DNA from: Halosimplex halobium
GTDB lineage: Archaea > Halobacteriota > Halobacteria > Halobacteriales > Haloarculaceae
NCBI RefSeq assembly: GCF_051414055.1
Contig: NZ_JBLKNX010000007.1
Span: 85,865 to 149,864, forward strand
Reading direction: 5' to 3'
Length of the DNA stretch: 64,000 nucleotides
The position numbers and the translations under genes are program-made. The notes beneath the pieces were generated by a model. The model did not search any database. It was given only the letters and a program-made list of their open reading frames with translations, and was not told the origin of the DNA. This document shows positions 1 through 9,802 of the stretch, piece after piece; the stretch's first letter is position 1; every line of letters starts with the position of its first letter.

Positions 1-273
1 GCCATCGAGGACGCTATCGAGGCGCTCTACGACCACGTGCAACCCGGCGGCTACCTGATCTTCAACTACCCGAACGAGGCGACCCGGGAGTGGCTCCGGG
101 ACGAACCCGAGGGGAAGCGGGAGTTTTTCGCGCCCGTCGCTGCGGGAACGAACCTGCTCACTCGGGAGGCGATCGAACAACTGCTCGGCACGGATGTCCG
201 CGATTACTGGAAGTTCGTCGGTGCGACCGATCTACAGTCCGGGAACAGTCCCGCCGTTTTCGTGCAACGGTAG
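1..273 (+). CDS. C-terminal part of a methyltransferase-like protein (5' end outside window)
   Basis: The reading frame is open from the first base of the window, so the true start lies upstream; 90 codons plus a stop are visible. The stretch H-V-Q-P-G-G-Y-L-I-F-N-Y-P-N looks like the post-motif strand of class I SAM-dependent methyltransferases (hydrophobic strand after a Pro-Gly-Gly turn), and the fragment ends in a strand-rich segment (SPAVFVQR). The SAM-binding motif I would be upstream and is not visible, so the assignment is an inference from the C-terminal pattern only. A hairpin followed by a T-run lies about 45 bases downstream. Its relation to the convergent pan gene is unknown. Confidence 0.5.
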   Translation, partial: AIEDAIEALYDHVQPGGYLIFNYPNEATREWLRDEPEGKREFFAPVAAGTNLLTREAIEQLLGTDVRDYWKFVGATDLQSGNSPAVFVQR

Positions 274-315
274 TCCGGCAAGTCATACGAGCATCCGCGC
301 CGCAGGCGCGGTTCA

Positions 316-358
316 CCGGACGCGAGCGAACGGAGTGAGCGAGTCGTCCGGCCTTTTT
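316..358 (+). terminator. Hairpin plus T-run downstream of the first gene
   Basis: A CCGGACG/CGTCCGG stem (316-322 and 345-351) encloses a GAGCGAACGGAGTGAGCGAG core and is followed directly by CCTTTTT. That core is a widespread haloarchaeal intergenic motif. Placed after a stop codon and before a convergent gene, it most likely acts as a terminator. Confidence 0.5.
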
Positions 359-423
359 CCCCAAGTTTTTGCGACGGAGGATCCCCGCAGCGCGCCGCTG
401 GCGCGCAAGGCGCTCTCCGTCGG

Positions 424-428
424 AAAAA
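424..428 (-). terminator. Short T-run terminator for pan
   Basis: On the minus strand a TTTTT run begins 7 bases after the pan stop codon. Archaeal transcription commonly terminates at T-runs without a hairpin. No strong stem is visible. Confidence 0.35.
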
Positions 429-435
429 GTGGGTC

Positions 436-1656
<1,221 letters not shown>

Positions 1657-1837
1657 CGGGTTAGTGGGTGGTAACGAGCGAACGAAAAAGTGCCTTTGGG
1701 TATTCCGGGTCCGTGGTCGGCGTCCGTTCCGGCGGTCGCCGGCGGGGAGGCGGACCGCTTCGGCCGGGTTCCGCGGTCGCTTGCGCCCGCCCAGTCCCGC
1801 GAGCCCCCTCGCGTCGCGTGCCGGCGCAATGGAGAAG

Positions 1838-1845
1838 GCTTATCG
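1838..1845 (+). promoter_or_regulatory. TATA-like box of secF
   Basis: GCTTATCG lies about 25-30 bases before the secF ATG. This is the usual archaeal TATA spacing to a transcription start and implies a leaderless or nearly leaderless mRNA. Confidence 0.45.
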
Positions 1846-1868
1846 GCCGGCGTCGCACACCGACGGGC

Positions 1869-2723
1869 ATGGTCGAGTTCGTAGTACCGGAACCCGATTA
1901 CGACCGGTACTCAAACCGTCAGCTGGCGGCCGTCCCGCTGGCCGTGCTGGCGATCGCGTTGCTGGTCCTCGCGGGGTGGACCCTCGTGACCGGGACACCG
2001 GTCACGCCGGGGATCGAGTTCACCGGGGGGATCGAGATACAGATAGAGACCGACGCCTCCCAGTCCGAGGTGCGACAGAGCCTCGACTTCGACGACTCGG
2101 TCCAGCCGATCGTCGGCTCCAACGAGTACATCATCACGACACAGGCGACCGACACGGACGCCGTCCGCTCGGCCGCCCAGTCGGCCGGCTACGAGATCGT
2201 CTCCATCCAGTCGCGGTCGGCGAGCTTCGGCGCCGACGCCCAGCGGCTCGCGCTGATCGGCATCGGCGTCGCCTTCGTCGGGATGAGCCTGCTCATCTTC
2301 GCGCTGTTTCGGACGTTCGTTCCCTCCATCGCGGTCGTCGTCTCGGCGTTCTCCGACATCATCATCCCGCTCGCGCTGATGAACGTGTTCCAGATCAAGC
2401 TCTCGCTGGGGGCGGTGGCGGCGCTGCTGATGCTGATCGGGTACTCCGTCGACTCCGACATCCTGCTGAACAACCACATCCTCCGGCGACGCGGGGACTT
2501 CTACGAGAGCACCTACCGCGCGATGCAGACCGGTGTGACGATGACCGTCACCTCCATCTCGGCGATGGTCGTCATGTGGATCGTCTCGTCGCTGTTCGGC
2601 ATCCCGCTGTTGCCGGACCTCGCGATCGTGCTCGTGTTCGGACTCACCGCCGACCTCATGAACACCTACATGCTGAACCTGAGCCTGCTCCGCTGGTACA
2701 AGTACGAGGGGGTGGCCCGATGA
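1869..2723 (+). CDS. secF: Protein translocase subunit SecF
   Basis: SecF works with SecD in the membrane to help protein export through SecYEG. The 284-residue protein has an N-terminal membrane segment, the GIEFTGG motif typical of the SecF first periplasmic domain, and five clustered C-terminal membrane segments. The latter contain the conserved stretch IGYSVDSDILLNNHI of the SecD/SecF transmembrane core. I chose the ATG at 1869 because the frame is open further upstream but the protein homology and a TATA-like box 25-30 bases before it fit this codon. secD follows after 55 bases, so the order is secF-secD, the arrangement usual in haloarchaea and the reverse of bacteria. Confidence 0.95.
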   Translation: MVEFVVPEPDYDRYSNRQLAAVPLAVLAIALLVLAGWTLVTGTPVTPGIEFTGGIEIQIETDASQSEVRQSLDFDDSVQPIVGSNEYIITTQATDTDAVRSAAQSAGYEIVSIQSRSASFGADAQRLALIGIGVAFVGMSLLIFALFRTFVPSIAVVVSAFSDIIIPLALMNVFQIKLSLGAVAALLMLIGYSVDSDILLNNHILRRRGDFYESTYRAMQTGVTMTVTSISAMVVMWIVSSLFGIPLLPDLAIVLVFGLTADLMNTYMLNLSLLRWYKYEGVAR

Positions 2724-2778
2724 ACACCGTCACACGCGGGGCGCGTGACGACCTCACGCGAATCAAGGGGGGATTCGC

Positions 2779-4371
2779 GTGAACCTCCGCGAGAACTGGC
2801 GGATCGTCATGCTGGTCGTGTTCGTCCTCGCGTCGACGTTCGCGCTGTTCGGACCGGTCGGCGCGGTCGACGGCGGCGCGAACAACAGCTCCGCCTACGG
2901 TTCGGCGGACGGACCGACGAACCTCAAGTTCGGACTCGAACTGGCGGGCGGGTCGCGCATCCGCGCGCCGCTGGTCGGGACGACCGCCGAGAACCTCGAC
3001 ATCGGGCAGGACGAACAGGCGAGCGTCCGCCAGACCGTCGCCGCCCAGCTGGACATCCCGACCGGCGACGTGTCCGTCGTGTCGAACACCGGCAACGGAG
3101 ACGCCGTCGAAGTGCTCGTCGAGGGCGTCGACGAACAGCGGTTCCGCGACGCGCTCGCGGAGGCGGGACTCGACGGTGAAGGGGCGGAGATACGCAGCGG
3201 CGTGACCGCCCAGACCCGCCAGCAGACCGTCGAGACGATCTCGGCGAAGATCAACCGCGGCGGCCTGAGCGGCGGGCAGGTAGCCACCCAGCGCTCGGCG
3301 ACGGGCGAACAGTACGTCGTCGTCGACGTGCCCAACGCCAACACCACCGAGGTGCTCAACCTCATCGGCGACGAGGGCGAGGTCAGCATCGTCGCCCACT
3401 ACCCCGTCGAGTCCGGCAACGGCACCGTCTACCGCAACCAGACGGTGCTGACCAACGAGCAGCTCGAACAGTCCCAGGTCGGCATCGCCGAGACCTCCGA
3501 CAGCGGCGAGCCGTTCGTCCCGATCACGCTGACGGAGGACGCCGCCGCGAGCTACGCCGGCGACCTCGTCGACATCGGGTTCACGTCCGACCAGGCGACC
3601 AGCCCGTCGAGCTGTCGCTACCGGGAGAACCCGAAGGACGCGGGCTGGTGTCTGTACACGGTCGTCGACGGCGAGGTCGTCTACGCCGCGTTCATGAGCG
3701 ACGGGCTCGCCCAGTCGATCGAGTCCGGCGAGTTCGAGAAGGCCCCGAGCTTCCGAATGTTGACCACCTCGACCGACGAGGCCCAGGCGCTGCAGGTCAA
3801 CCTGCGAGCCGGCGCGCTGCCGACGCGGCTGGCCGTCGAGGAGGGGACCGTCCTGTTCCTCCAGCAGAGCCTCGGTGACCGCTTCAAGTGGCAGGCGCTG
3901 CTGACGGGCCTGATCGCCTGGCTCGCGGTCAGCGGCGCGGTCTTCCTGCGCTATCGGAACCCCCGCGTCGCCGTCCCGATGCTCGCGACCGCCGCCGCCG
4001 AGGTGTACCTGCTGCTCGGGTTCGCCGCGGCCATCGGCCTCCCCCTCAATCTCTCGTATATCGCCGGGTTCATCGCCGTCATCGGGACGGGGGTCGACGA
4101 CCTGCTGATCATCGCCGACGAGATCCTCAACCAGGGTGAGATCGCCACCGGCAGGGTGTTCCAGAACCGCTTCCGCAAGGCGTTCTGGGTCATCGGCGCC
4201 GCCGCCGTGACCACCATCATCGCCATGAGCCCGCTCGCGTTCCTCTCGCTCGGGGACCTGCAGGGCTTCGCCATCGTCACCATCGTCGGCGTCCTCATCG
4301 GCGTGCTGGTCACGCGACCGGCCTACGGTGACGTGCTCCGGAACTTGATGCTCGACCAGGGCGGCGACTGA
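2779..4371 (+). CDS. secD: Protein translocase subunit SecD
   Basis: SecD is the larger partner of SecF, a membrane protein of the RND superfamily that assists late steps of Sec-dependent export. The 530-residue protein starts at a GTG, preceded by a GGGGGGAT purine run. It has one N-terminal membrane segment, the GLELAGGS motif and a large extracellular domain (about residues 45-365). The C-terminal bundle of five membrane segments has the core motif GTGVDDLLIIADEIL. It is co-directional with secF. A T6 run shortly after the stop probably ends this transcript. The membrane-proximal CRYRENPKDAGWC loop contains two cysteines that could pair; this is inference only. Confidence 0.95.
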   Translation: MNLRENWRIVMLVVFVLASTFALFGPVGAVDGGANNSSAYGSADGPTNLKFGLELAGGSRIRAPLVGTTAENLDIGQDEQASVRQTVAAQLDIPTGDVSVVSNTGNGDAVEVLVEGVDEQRFRDALAEAGLDGEGAEIRSGVTAQTRQQTVETISAKINRGGLSGGQVATQRSATGEQYVVVDVPNANTTEVLNLIGDEGEVSIVAHYPVESGNGTVYRNQTVLTNEQLEQSQVGIAETSDSGEPFVPITLTEDAAASYAGDLVDIGFTSDQATSPSSCRYRENPKDAGWCLYTVVDGEVVYAAFMSDGLAQSIESGEFEKAPSFRMLTTSTDEAQALQVNLRAGALPTRLAVEEGTVLFLQQSLGDRFKWQALLTGLIAWLAVSGAVFLRYRNPRVAVPMLATAAAEVYLLLGFAAAIGLPLNLSYIAGFIAVIGTGVDDLLIIADEILNQGEIATGRVFQNRFRKAFWVIGAAAVTTIIAMSPLAFLSLGDLQGFAIVTIVGVLIGVLVTRPAYGDVLRNLMLDQGGD

Positions 4372-4383
4372 GCGCGACTCCGT

Positions 4384-4389
4384 TTTTTC
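4384..4389 (+). terminator. T6 run after secD
   Basis: A TTTTTT run lies about a dozen bases after the secD stop codon and before a gene on the opposite strand, as expected for an archaeal intrinsic terminator. Confidence 0.45.
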
Positions 4390-4466
4390 GCGGCGCTGTC
4401 CGGGCGGTCGCCAGGGGACAGTCGTTCTTGGCGTGCGGACCGTTCAGGCGCTCGCGTGCGGGCCGT

Positions 4467-4745
4467 TCAGGCCCCCGAGAAATCGTTCTCCGCCGCACCG
4501 TCGACCAGAATCGTCCCGTCGCTCGTGACGGTCACGCTGTGGCCCGGGAGCTCGAAGGTGAACGTCCACGTGCCTCCCGGGTGTTCGGCCAGTTGTTCCA
4601 GTGCGTCGGGGTCGACGTGATCCGCGAGCACGAAATCCAGCTCCCGCGGATCGCTGTTTCGAGCACTGGCGACGGCATCGACGATATCCGTCGACAAGCT
4701 GTCGTTCACTGGTGGTTTTTCACGGCTTGTTACGAAAGAAATCAC
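4467..4745 (-). CDS. HalOD1 output-domain protein
   Basis: This is a stand-alone 92-residue protein with the haloarchaeal HalOD1 pattern: an N-terminal helix (STDIVDAVASARNSDPRELD), then D-H-V-D-P-D-A-L-E-Q-L, then a strand pair ending in V-T-V-T-S-D-G-T-I-L-V. HalOD1 domains occur alone or at the C-terminus of response regulators and sensor proteins in haloarchaea and are thought to be output modules; the molecular role is not known. It has its own transcription unit between secD (convergent) and rnhB (same strand, upstream by about 80 bases). The last residues (AENDFSGA) are outside the conserved domain. Confidence 0.75.
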   Translation of the reverse strand: MISFVTSREKPPVNDSLSTDIVDAVASARNSDPRELDFVLADHVDPDALEQLAEHPGGTWTFTFELPGHSVTVTSDGTILVDGAAENDFSGA

Positions 4746-4823
4746 ACCTAACTGGTAAGGTGGGAAACGAGGTTTCCGTATCCAACACCGTCGCGAGTCG
4801 CTCTGGCGTCCGGAATTCGGGGT

Positions 4824-5582
4824 CTAGAAGTCGTCGAGGGTCGTCCGCCGGAGGCCGCTGCCGTCGGACCGGACTTCGGTCTCGTCGGCGGTCTCGTCGA
4901 CCGCGCGGCCGCCGTCGGGTTCGAACTCGCCGAGCGAGGACTGCGAGACCGCGGCGAGGGCGTCCTTGCTGGTCTGCCAGGACGCGCGGGCGCAGGCGGG
5001 CAGCTCCTCGTGGTCGGCGACGTAGGCTTCGAGGAACTCTCTCGTCGTACTGTCGCCGGGGTAGCCGCTGCCCACCTCGCCGTACTCCTCGGCCAACCGC
5101 TCGACGTGGGCGTCGCGGGCCACCTTCGCGACGATGCTGGCCGCACCGACGACGGGGTAGGTCTCGTCGGCACTGTGTTCGGCGCGGGCGTCGATGGCGG
5201 CGCTGGCGGCGTCCTCGACGCGCCGTTCGAAGCGGACGGCGTTGGTGTCGCCGGCGTCGACGTACCCCTCCAGGGGGTCGTCGTCGGTCGGCATCCCGTC
5301 GAGGGCGTCGGCGAGCGCGTCGACCGCCTCGGCGTGGGCGGCGACGGTCAGCGAGTTCATGTCGGTCTCCTCGTCGTCGATGCGCTCGACGGTGATCTCG
5401 GCGACGCCGACCGACCCGACCTCGCGGATCCGCTCGGCGAGTTCCGCCCGGCGCTCGGGGGCGATCCCCTTCGAGTCACCCACGTCGTCGGGCAACTCGG
5501 CGGGATCGACCGCCACCGCCGCCGCGAACATCGAGCCCAGCACCGGCCCCTTGCCGGCCTCGTCGACGCCGAACTCCTGCAT
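4824..5582 (-). CDS. rnhB: Ribonuclease HII
   Basis: RNase HII cuts RNA in RNA-DNA hybrids and at single ribonucleotides in DNA. The protein of 252 residues has the archaeal type signature: GVDEAGKGPVLG at the N-terminus (catalytic D7 and E8), D109 in YVDAGDTN and D157 in VARDAHVERL, giving the DEDD metal site. The SGYPGDSTT motif is also present. The C-terminus has an acidic haloarchaeal tail. It holds two segments resembling PCNA-interacting boxes, QSSLGEF (214-220) and TTLDDF (247-252, the very end). The start is the ATG at 5582, giving the conserved MQEFGVDEAG start. Confidence 0.95.
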   Translation of the reverse strand: MQEFGVDEAGKGPVLGSMFAAAVAVDPAELPDDVGDSKGIAPERRAELAERIREVGSVGVAEITVERIDDEETDMNSLTVAAHAEAVDALADALDGMPTDDDPLEGYVDAGDTNAVRFERRVEDAASAAIDARAEHSADETYPVVGAASIVAKVARDAHVERLAEEYGEVGSGYPGDSTTREFLEAYVADHEELPACARASWQTSKDALAAVSQSSLGEFEPDGGRAVDETADETEVRSDGSGLRRTTLDDF

Positions 5583-5792
5583 GGCCGCGGCTTGTGCCCC
5601 CTCGTATTTAAACCGTCGCGGTCGAGACGCCGACCGTCTGACGCGCGTCTGCCGTCTCGGGGGCGCTCCCGGCGGTTCTATCCGCTCGAACCGCGCTCCC
5701 GGTAGGTTCGAACGGCGTCAGCGACCTGAAAAAGCGGGGCGGGCGCGTTCGCGCGCGGTCGGGACGCGGTCAGGCCCCGTCGGCCGGCGTTG

Positions 5793-6809
5793 TCACTCGA
5801 CCCGCTCGTCGAGTTCCCGGGCGAGGCTGCGGCCGATGGATTCCATGCCGGCGTCGCCGGGGTGGAGGATGTCGGCGGTGTAGCCGGACACGTCGGTCAG
5901 CTCGCGGCCCTCGACCACGGAGATATCGGGGTGGTCGGTGTCGGCGACGATCGCCCGGAGCGTCTCGCGGTAGGCCTCGGCGCGCCCGGCGTCGCCGCCC
6001 TCGATCACGTCGGGATAGTAGGGGAACAGCGTGATACAGACGATCGGCTCGTCGGGGTGGGCCTCGGCGACCGTCTCGACGAACGCCTCGGCGCGGGCCT
6101 CGAACTCCTCGACCGGGAAGTCCTGGTTGGCCATGTTGATCGACAGCGCGAGCGTGGCCACGTCCCAGTCGTCGCGCTCGGCGACGTACTCGCCCATCGG
6201 GGGGTCGGCGTAGGCCGAGCCCGAGCAGCCGAAGTTCAGGGGGTCCCAGCCCAGTTCGCGGGCGGCCCGCGAGACGTAGTTGAGGTGGTCCGCCGACGCC
6301 GCGGCGCCCTCGGTGATCGAGGTGCCGTAGGCGAGATAGCGCGTGTCGGGCAGCTCTCCGGGCTCGGGCGGCCGGCAGTCGCCGCGCACGTCGTGGACGG
6401 CGACCGCGGGGACCCGTTCGAAACAGATGCGACAGACACGCGGGTCGTACCGTCCGTCCAGGTCGGCGTCGAGTTTCCGCAGCCGTTCGGGCACCGAGAG
6501 CGTGAGCGTCGTCGGCTCCGGCCCGATCTCCGTCGGTTTCCAGGGCTGGAACCCGCCCCAGAACACGTGGAGTTCGCCCGGCTCGTCGGCCGAGAGCGTC
6601 ACCTCGATCTCCGCGTCGTCGCGCTCGGGGACGAAGCGGAGTTCGCTCCCGGTCGGGTGCCGAACCCGGTCGTCGGCCATCTCGTTGAGTTCGGCGGCCA
6701 CGTCGGCCGGGAGCCGGTGGAGCCGGTCGCCCTCGTCCGTCCAGTCGGCGGGCACCGTCTCTGCGACGTTGTGCAGCGACACCGATGGGTACTCCTCGAG
6801 CGTCGTCAT
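5793..6809 (-). CDS. SGNH/GDSL-family hydrolase
   Basis: This 338-residue protein has the four SGNH blocks in order in its C-terminal half: YGTSITEG (nucleophile S164), FGCSGSA (block II glycine), SINMAN (N225) and DILHP (D313 and H316, which complete the triad). Members are esterases or lipases acting on acyl or acetyl groups. The N-terminal about 150 residues are beta-rich and may be a carbohydrate-binding-like jelly roll, as in some CE2-like acetylesterases; that is inference. There is no signal peptide, so it is probably cytoplasmic. The ATG at 6809 is preferred over an in-frame TTG 12 bases upstream. Substrate is unknown. Confidence 0.8.
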   Translation of the reverse strand: MTTLEEYPSVSLHNVAETVPADWTDEGDRLHRLPADVAAELNEMADDRVRHPTGSELRFVPERDDAEIEVTLSADEPGELHVFWGGFQPWKPTEIGPEPTTLTLSVPERLRKLDADLDGRYDPRVCRICFERVPAVAVHDVRGDCRPPEPGELPDTRYLAYGTSITEGAAASADHLNYVSRAARELGWDPLNFGCSGSAYADPPMGEYVAERDDWDVATLALSINMANQDFPVEEFEARAEAFVETVAEAHPDEPIVCITLFPYYPDVIEGGDAGRAEAYRETLRAIVADTDHPDISVVEGRELTDVSGYTADILHPGDAGMESIGRSLARELDERVE

Positions 6810-6874
6810 TCGGCCTGACAACTCACAGCCGCCCCCTTGGCTCCGTCGGTGGCGGCGGCTTCGCCCGGTTCGGG

Positions 6875-8302
6875 CTACTCGCCGTCCGCGGCCGGTGACT
6901 CCCCGTCGCCGGATCCGTCCGACGCCGTCTCCCGCTCGTCGCTCCCGGCCCCCTCGCTGTCGCCATCGGCGCCGGCGTCCCCGGGCTCGTCGCGGAAGAA
7001 CTCCTCCCTGGCGAACGGCTCGTCCTCGCCCTGTACGTCGAGCACGTCCAGCGCGGTCACCTCGGCGTCGACGCCGAGCAGGCCCGCGAGGCTCGGCTCG
7101 GTGCGGCCTTCGTCGCTGGAGACGAGTTCCTTGACGTAGAGGCCGCCCTCACCGTGGAGTTCGACGGTCGCCGTCCGCTCGTCGTCCAGCTCGCCCTCGA
7201 TGTCGTAGACCTCGCGGGTCCGCGTCAGGTCGGCCCGCCGGTGGTCGACCCGCTGGGGCGTCCGCTGTTCGACCGTCGCGCCCGCCAGCTCGTCGAGCGC
7301 GGCCTCGAAATCGGCGGCGTCGACGGCCTCGTCGAACTCGACCTCCATCCGGTAGGTCTTGCTGGCGTCGAGTTCCTTGACGCGCTCGACCATCTCGTGG
7401 GTGGCCTGCCGGATCTCGGTCACCTCCACCTTGCCGTCGGCGAACTCGTTGATCTCGGGCTGGAGGGTCGCGGCGTCGACGGTCCGCTCGCGGGGCTCGT
7501 CGATCTCGATGACGAACGGGCGGCCGCCCTCGAGCATCAGGGCGTCCACGTCCTCGCGGCCGGCGCCGTGGAAGGTCGCTGACTCGCCGTCCATCGCCTC
7601 CTCCACGACGGGGGCGGTGAGTTGCTCGACGCTCTCGTCGTACCGGTAGCCCGACCCGTCGCAGCCCTCACAGATCTCGCCGCGGATCAGGCCCGTGCCG
7701 TTACAGTCGTTGCAGGGCCACTTCGTCTGGGGGATGTCCCGTTCGAGCTTGCGGTAGCGGCCGTAGACGAACGCGGAGTTGACCTGCGCGTCGACGGTGT
7801 CGTCGCCGAGGTTCAGCGTGATCTGCACGTCCGGGCGGCCGAACTCCACCTCGGCGCCCGTCTCGCGGCCGAACCGCTTGCCCACTTCCCTGTTGAGTTC
7901 GGTCTTGAGCGCTTCGCCGGCGTCCGAATCGAGCCCGAGGTCCTCCCGGAGGAGCGCGTCGTTCTCCTCGAACAGCGGCGGGACGCGCGTCCCGACCTGG
8001 AAGGTCTCGAAGTCGTAGTCGGCGACGGCGTAGGCGGCGCGCTCGGCCCACTCCTGGACGCGCTGCTCGGTGGATTCCCCCTCGCAGACCCAGCACGGCT
8101 CGTCCGGTTCGAGGTCGGCAACGGGGCGGTCGTCGGCGAGCGCGACGGCGACGCGGAGGCTCCGGCCCCGCTCGCGGTTGGTGAGGCCGAAGCTCCGCTC
8201 GGCGAGCAGGCGGCCGAGACAGGGGTCACAGAGCGGCCCCGTCTCGACGGCCCGCCGCGCCAGGTCGAGCACGTCGTCGGTCGGGCGCGCGTCGTCGGTC
8301 AT
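6875..8302 (-). CDS. pus10: tRNA pseudouridine synthase Pus10
   Basis: Pus10 makes pseudouridine at positions 54 and 55 of archaeal tRNAs. The 475-residue protein has an N-terminal zinc-binding region with CDPC (25-28) and CWVC (70-73), a THUMP-like part, and a second cysteine cluster CNDC...CEGC (197-214). The catalytic motif GREDVDALML follows at 247-256, with the conserved aspartate in REDVD, and then GRPFVIEID. The last about 45 residues are a very acidic Gly/Ser/Asp/Glu-rich tail with no recognisable fold, likely a haloadaptive extension. It is transcribed alone from a start just inside the divergent spacer; the next gene upstream on this strand is the pilin gene. Confidence 0.92.
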   Translation of the reverse strand: MTDDARPTDDVLDLARRAVETGPLCDPCLGRLLAERSFGLTNRERGRSLRVAVALADDRPVADLEPDEPCWVCEGESTEQRVQEWAERAAYAVADYDFETFQVGTRVPPLFEENDALLREDLGLDSDAGEALKTELNREVGKRFGRETGAEVEFGRPDVQITLNLGDDTVDAQVNSAFVYGRYRKLERDIPQTKWPCNDCNGTGLIRGEICEGCDGSGYRYDESVEQLTAPVVEEAMDGESATFHGAGREDVDALMLEGGRPFVIEIDEPRERTVDAATLQPEINEFADGKVEVTEIRQATHEMVERVKELDASKTYRMEVEFDEAVDAADFEAALDELAGATVEQRTPQRVDHRRADLTRTREVYDIEGELDDERTATVELHGEGGLYVKELVSSDEGRTEPSLAGLLGVDAEVTALDVLDVQGEDEPFAREEFFRDEPGDAGADGDSEGAGSDERETASDGSGDGESPAADGE

Positions 8303-8396
8303 GGGGGAGAGTGGGCGACCGGGCCGTAATTCCCTTTCGACATCCGCGGACGCGCTCGTCTCCCGGCGATACCGTCCGTTCGGGACCCGGCGCCGC

Positions 8397-9353
8397 TCAG
8401 GCGTCGGGGTCGGTCGGCGAGTACTCGCTGCAGTCCTCCCCGCCGATGGTCGAGTCGGTGCAGTCGAACTCCGCGGGGTCGACGAACACCTCGCCGCCGA
8501 CGGTCGCGCCGTCGAGTTTCACTCCCTCGTCGGCGGTTACCGACCCGTCGACGCTGCTGTCGAGGACCTTCACCGATTTCTCGTCGCTCTCGGCGTCGCC
8601 GCCGACCGACCCGCCGTCGATGACCTCGACGGTCTTTTCTGCCCGCACAGCGCCGCCGACCGTCGCGCCGTCGACCTTCACGTTCTCGGTCCGTGCCCGC
8701 ACCGAGCCGCCGACGGTCCCGTCCTGGACGTTGACGTCCTTCTCGACGGTCACGTCGCCGTAGATCCGCGAGTCGTCGAGGTCGACGAGCTTCGCGTGGC
8801 TGACCGCGTCGCCGACGACCGCGCCGCCGTTCTGGAGTTCGATCACCTTGTCCGTCTCCACGTCGCAGGCGACGGCGATCCCGTCGACTTTCGCGTCGTC
8901 CGTCCCGCCGTCGGTCTCGGCGTCGACCCAGTCGCAGCCCTCGTCCGGCGACGGCACCGTCGCGTCGGCGTCGACGGTGAACTCCTGGAGGACGTAGCTG
9001 GTGTCGTGGTCGCCGAACCAGACCACCTCGACCGTCTCGTCGGTCGCGTACACGCGCCGGCTGTCGGCGGCGGCGAAGTCCGCGCCGGCCAGCGCCTCGT
9101 CGTTCGCGACCCCGCGGAGGCGAACGTCGTCGCCGTCGAGTGCCTCGCCGTGGTCGTGGACGAGCGCGTGCTCCCCCGGGAGGTCGCCGGCCGACTCCAG
9201 CGACAGCCGCACCTCCGGCGCGGGCTCGCGCTCCTCGGTCAGCCCGAGGACGACCCCGCCCGCGACGACCGCCAGCACCACCACTATCGCGACGAGCAAC
9301 GTGGCCCCGATGACCGGGGAGAGTCCCCTGTCCCGTCGGTCGAGCCGCGACAC
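8397..9353 (-). CDS. Type IV pilin-like protein with beta-repeat (polymer-forming-like) C-terminus
   Basis: The N-terminus carries the archaeal Pilin_N (class III) signal: a basic stretch, then R-G-L-S-P-V-I-G and a long hydrophobic helix, so PibD-type cleavage is expected between G and L. I place the start at the GTG at 9353 (318 residues), because this puts the signal about ten residues from the N-terminus; the open frame continues upstream without a signal. From about residue 150 the protein consists of imperfect repeats of about 20 residues of the form V-x-V-x-D-G-x-T-V-G-G-x-V. This is the kind of right-handed beta-helix repeat seen in bactofilin-like (polymer-forming) proteins. It is probably surface-exposed on the cell envelope. 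The fusion looks unusual. Confidence 0.75.
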   Translation of the reverse strand: MSRLDRRDRGLSPVIGATLLVAIVVVLAVVAGGVVLGLTEEREPAPEVRLSLESAGDLPGEHALVHDHGEALDGDDVRLRGVANDEALAGADFAAADSRRVYATDETVEVVWFGDHDTSYVLQEFTVDADATVPSPDEGCDWVDAETDGGTDDAKVDGIAVACDVETDKVIELQNGGAVVGDAVSHAKLVDLDDSRIYGDVTVEKDVNVQDGTVGGSVRARTENVKVDGATVGGAVRAEKTVEVIDGGSVGGDAESDEKSVKVLDSSVDGSVTADEGVKLDGATVGGEVFVDPAEFDCTDSTIGGEDCSEYSPTDPDA

Positions 9354-9442
9354 TGTGTCGGAACGCAGGAGTGGACCGACTTGACCGTTTCCGGTGGTTT
9401 CAATTCGTGAAACCGCTTCCCCGACGAGACCGGCTGTCGGGA

Positions 9443-9802
9443 TTACACGTCTCGAAGGCCGAGACTGTACTCCAGGGCACGATCGACCTCGTCGAGACGC
9501 TCGTCCGGTATCGATCCGATCACCTCGGTGACCCGTTCCTCGATCGATACCGTCCGGATCTGGCTGCACAGAACTGCCGAGTCCTCGCGGAGGGCGCACT
9601 CCTCGGCGGGCACGAGCACCTCGAAGGGGTGCAGCTGGTCGCCGAACGAGGTGGTGAACGGGACGACGACCGTGGTCGGGGCGTTCTCGTTGCCGACGTC
9701 GTTCTGGACGACGAGACAGGGGCGGGTGCCCCGCTGTTCCGACCCGCGCGTCGGGTCGAGGTCGACGACGATGTCGCCGCGACGGACGTGTGTCCCCGCC
9801 AT
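9443..9802 (-). CDS. mazF: MazF/PemK-family endoribonuclease toxin
   Basis: The 119-residue protein has the MazF fold signature: RRGDIVVVDLDPT-like start (V-R-R-G-D-I-V-V-D-L-D-P), G-S-E-Q-R-G-T-R-P-C-L-V-V-Q-N-D in the second strand, then T-T-V-V-V-P-F-T-T and the SAVLCSQIRTVS strand. MazF toxins are sequence-specific mRNA interferases. The start codon lies immediately after the stop codon of the upstream AbrB-type gene, so the two are translated from one mRNA. Residues expected for catalysis (R in QRGTRP and S/T in PFTTS) appear intact, so it may be active. The cleavage sequence cannot be predicted. Confidence 0.88.
   Translation of the reverse strand: MAGTHVRRGDIVVDLDPTRGSEQRGTRPCLVVQNDVGNENAPTTVVVPFTTSFGDQLHPFEVLVPAEECALREDSAVLCSQIRTVSIEERVTEVIGSIPDERLDEVDRALEYSLGLRDV

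Noticed and set aside
316..350. GAGCGAACGGAGTGAGCGAG sequence as a possible mobile repeat
   Set aside because: It is a common haloarchaeal intergenic motif and appears once here, with a T-run, so a terminator is the simpler reading.
5793..6818. 342-residue open frame on the plus strand over the SGNH gene
   Set aside because: The SGNH gene on the minus strand carries all four catalytic blocks; the plus-strand frame has none.
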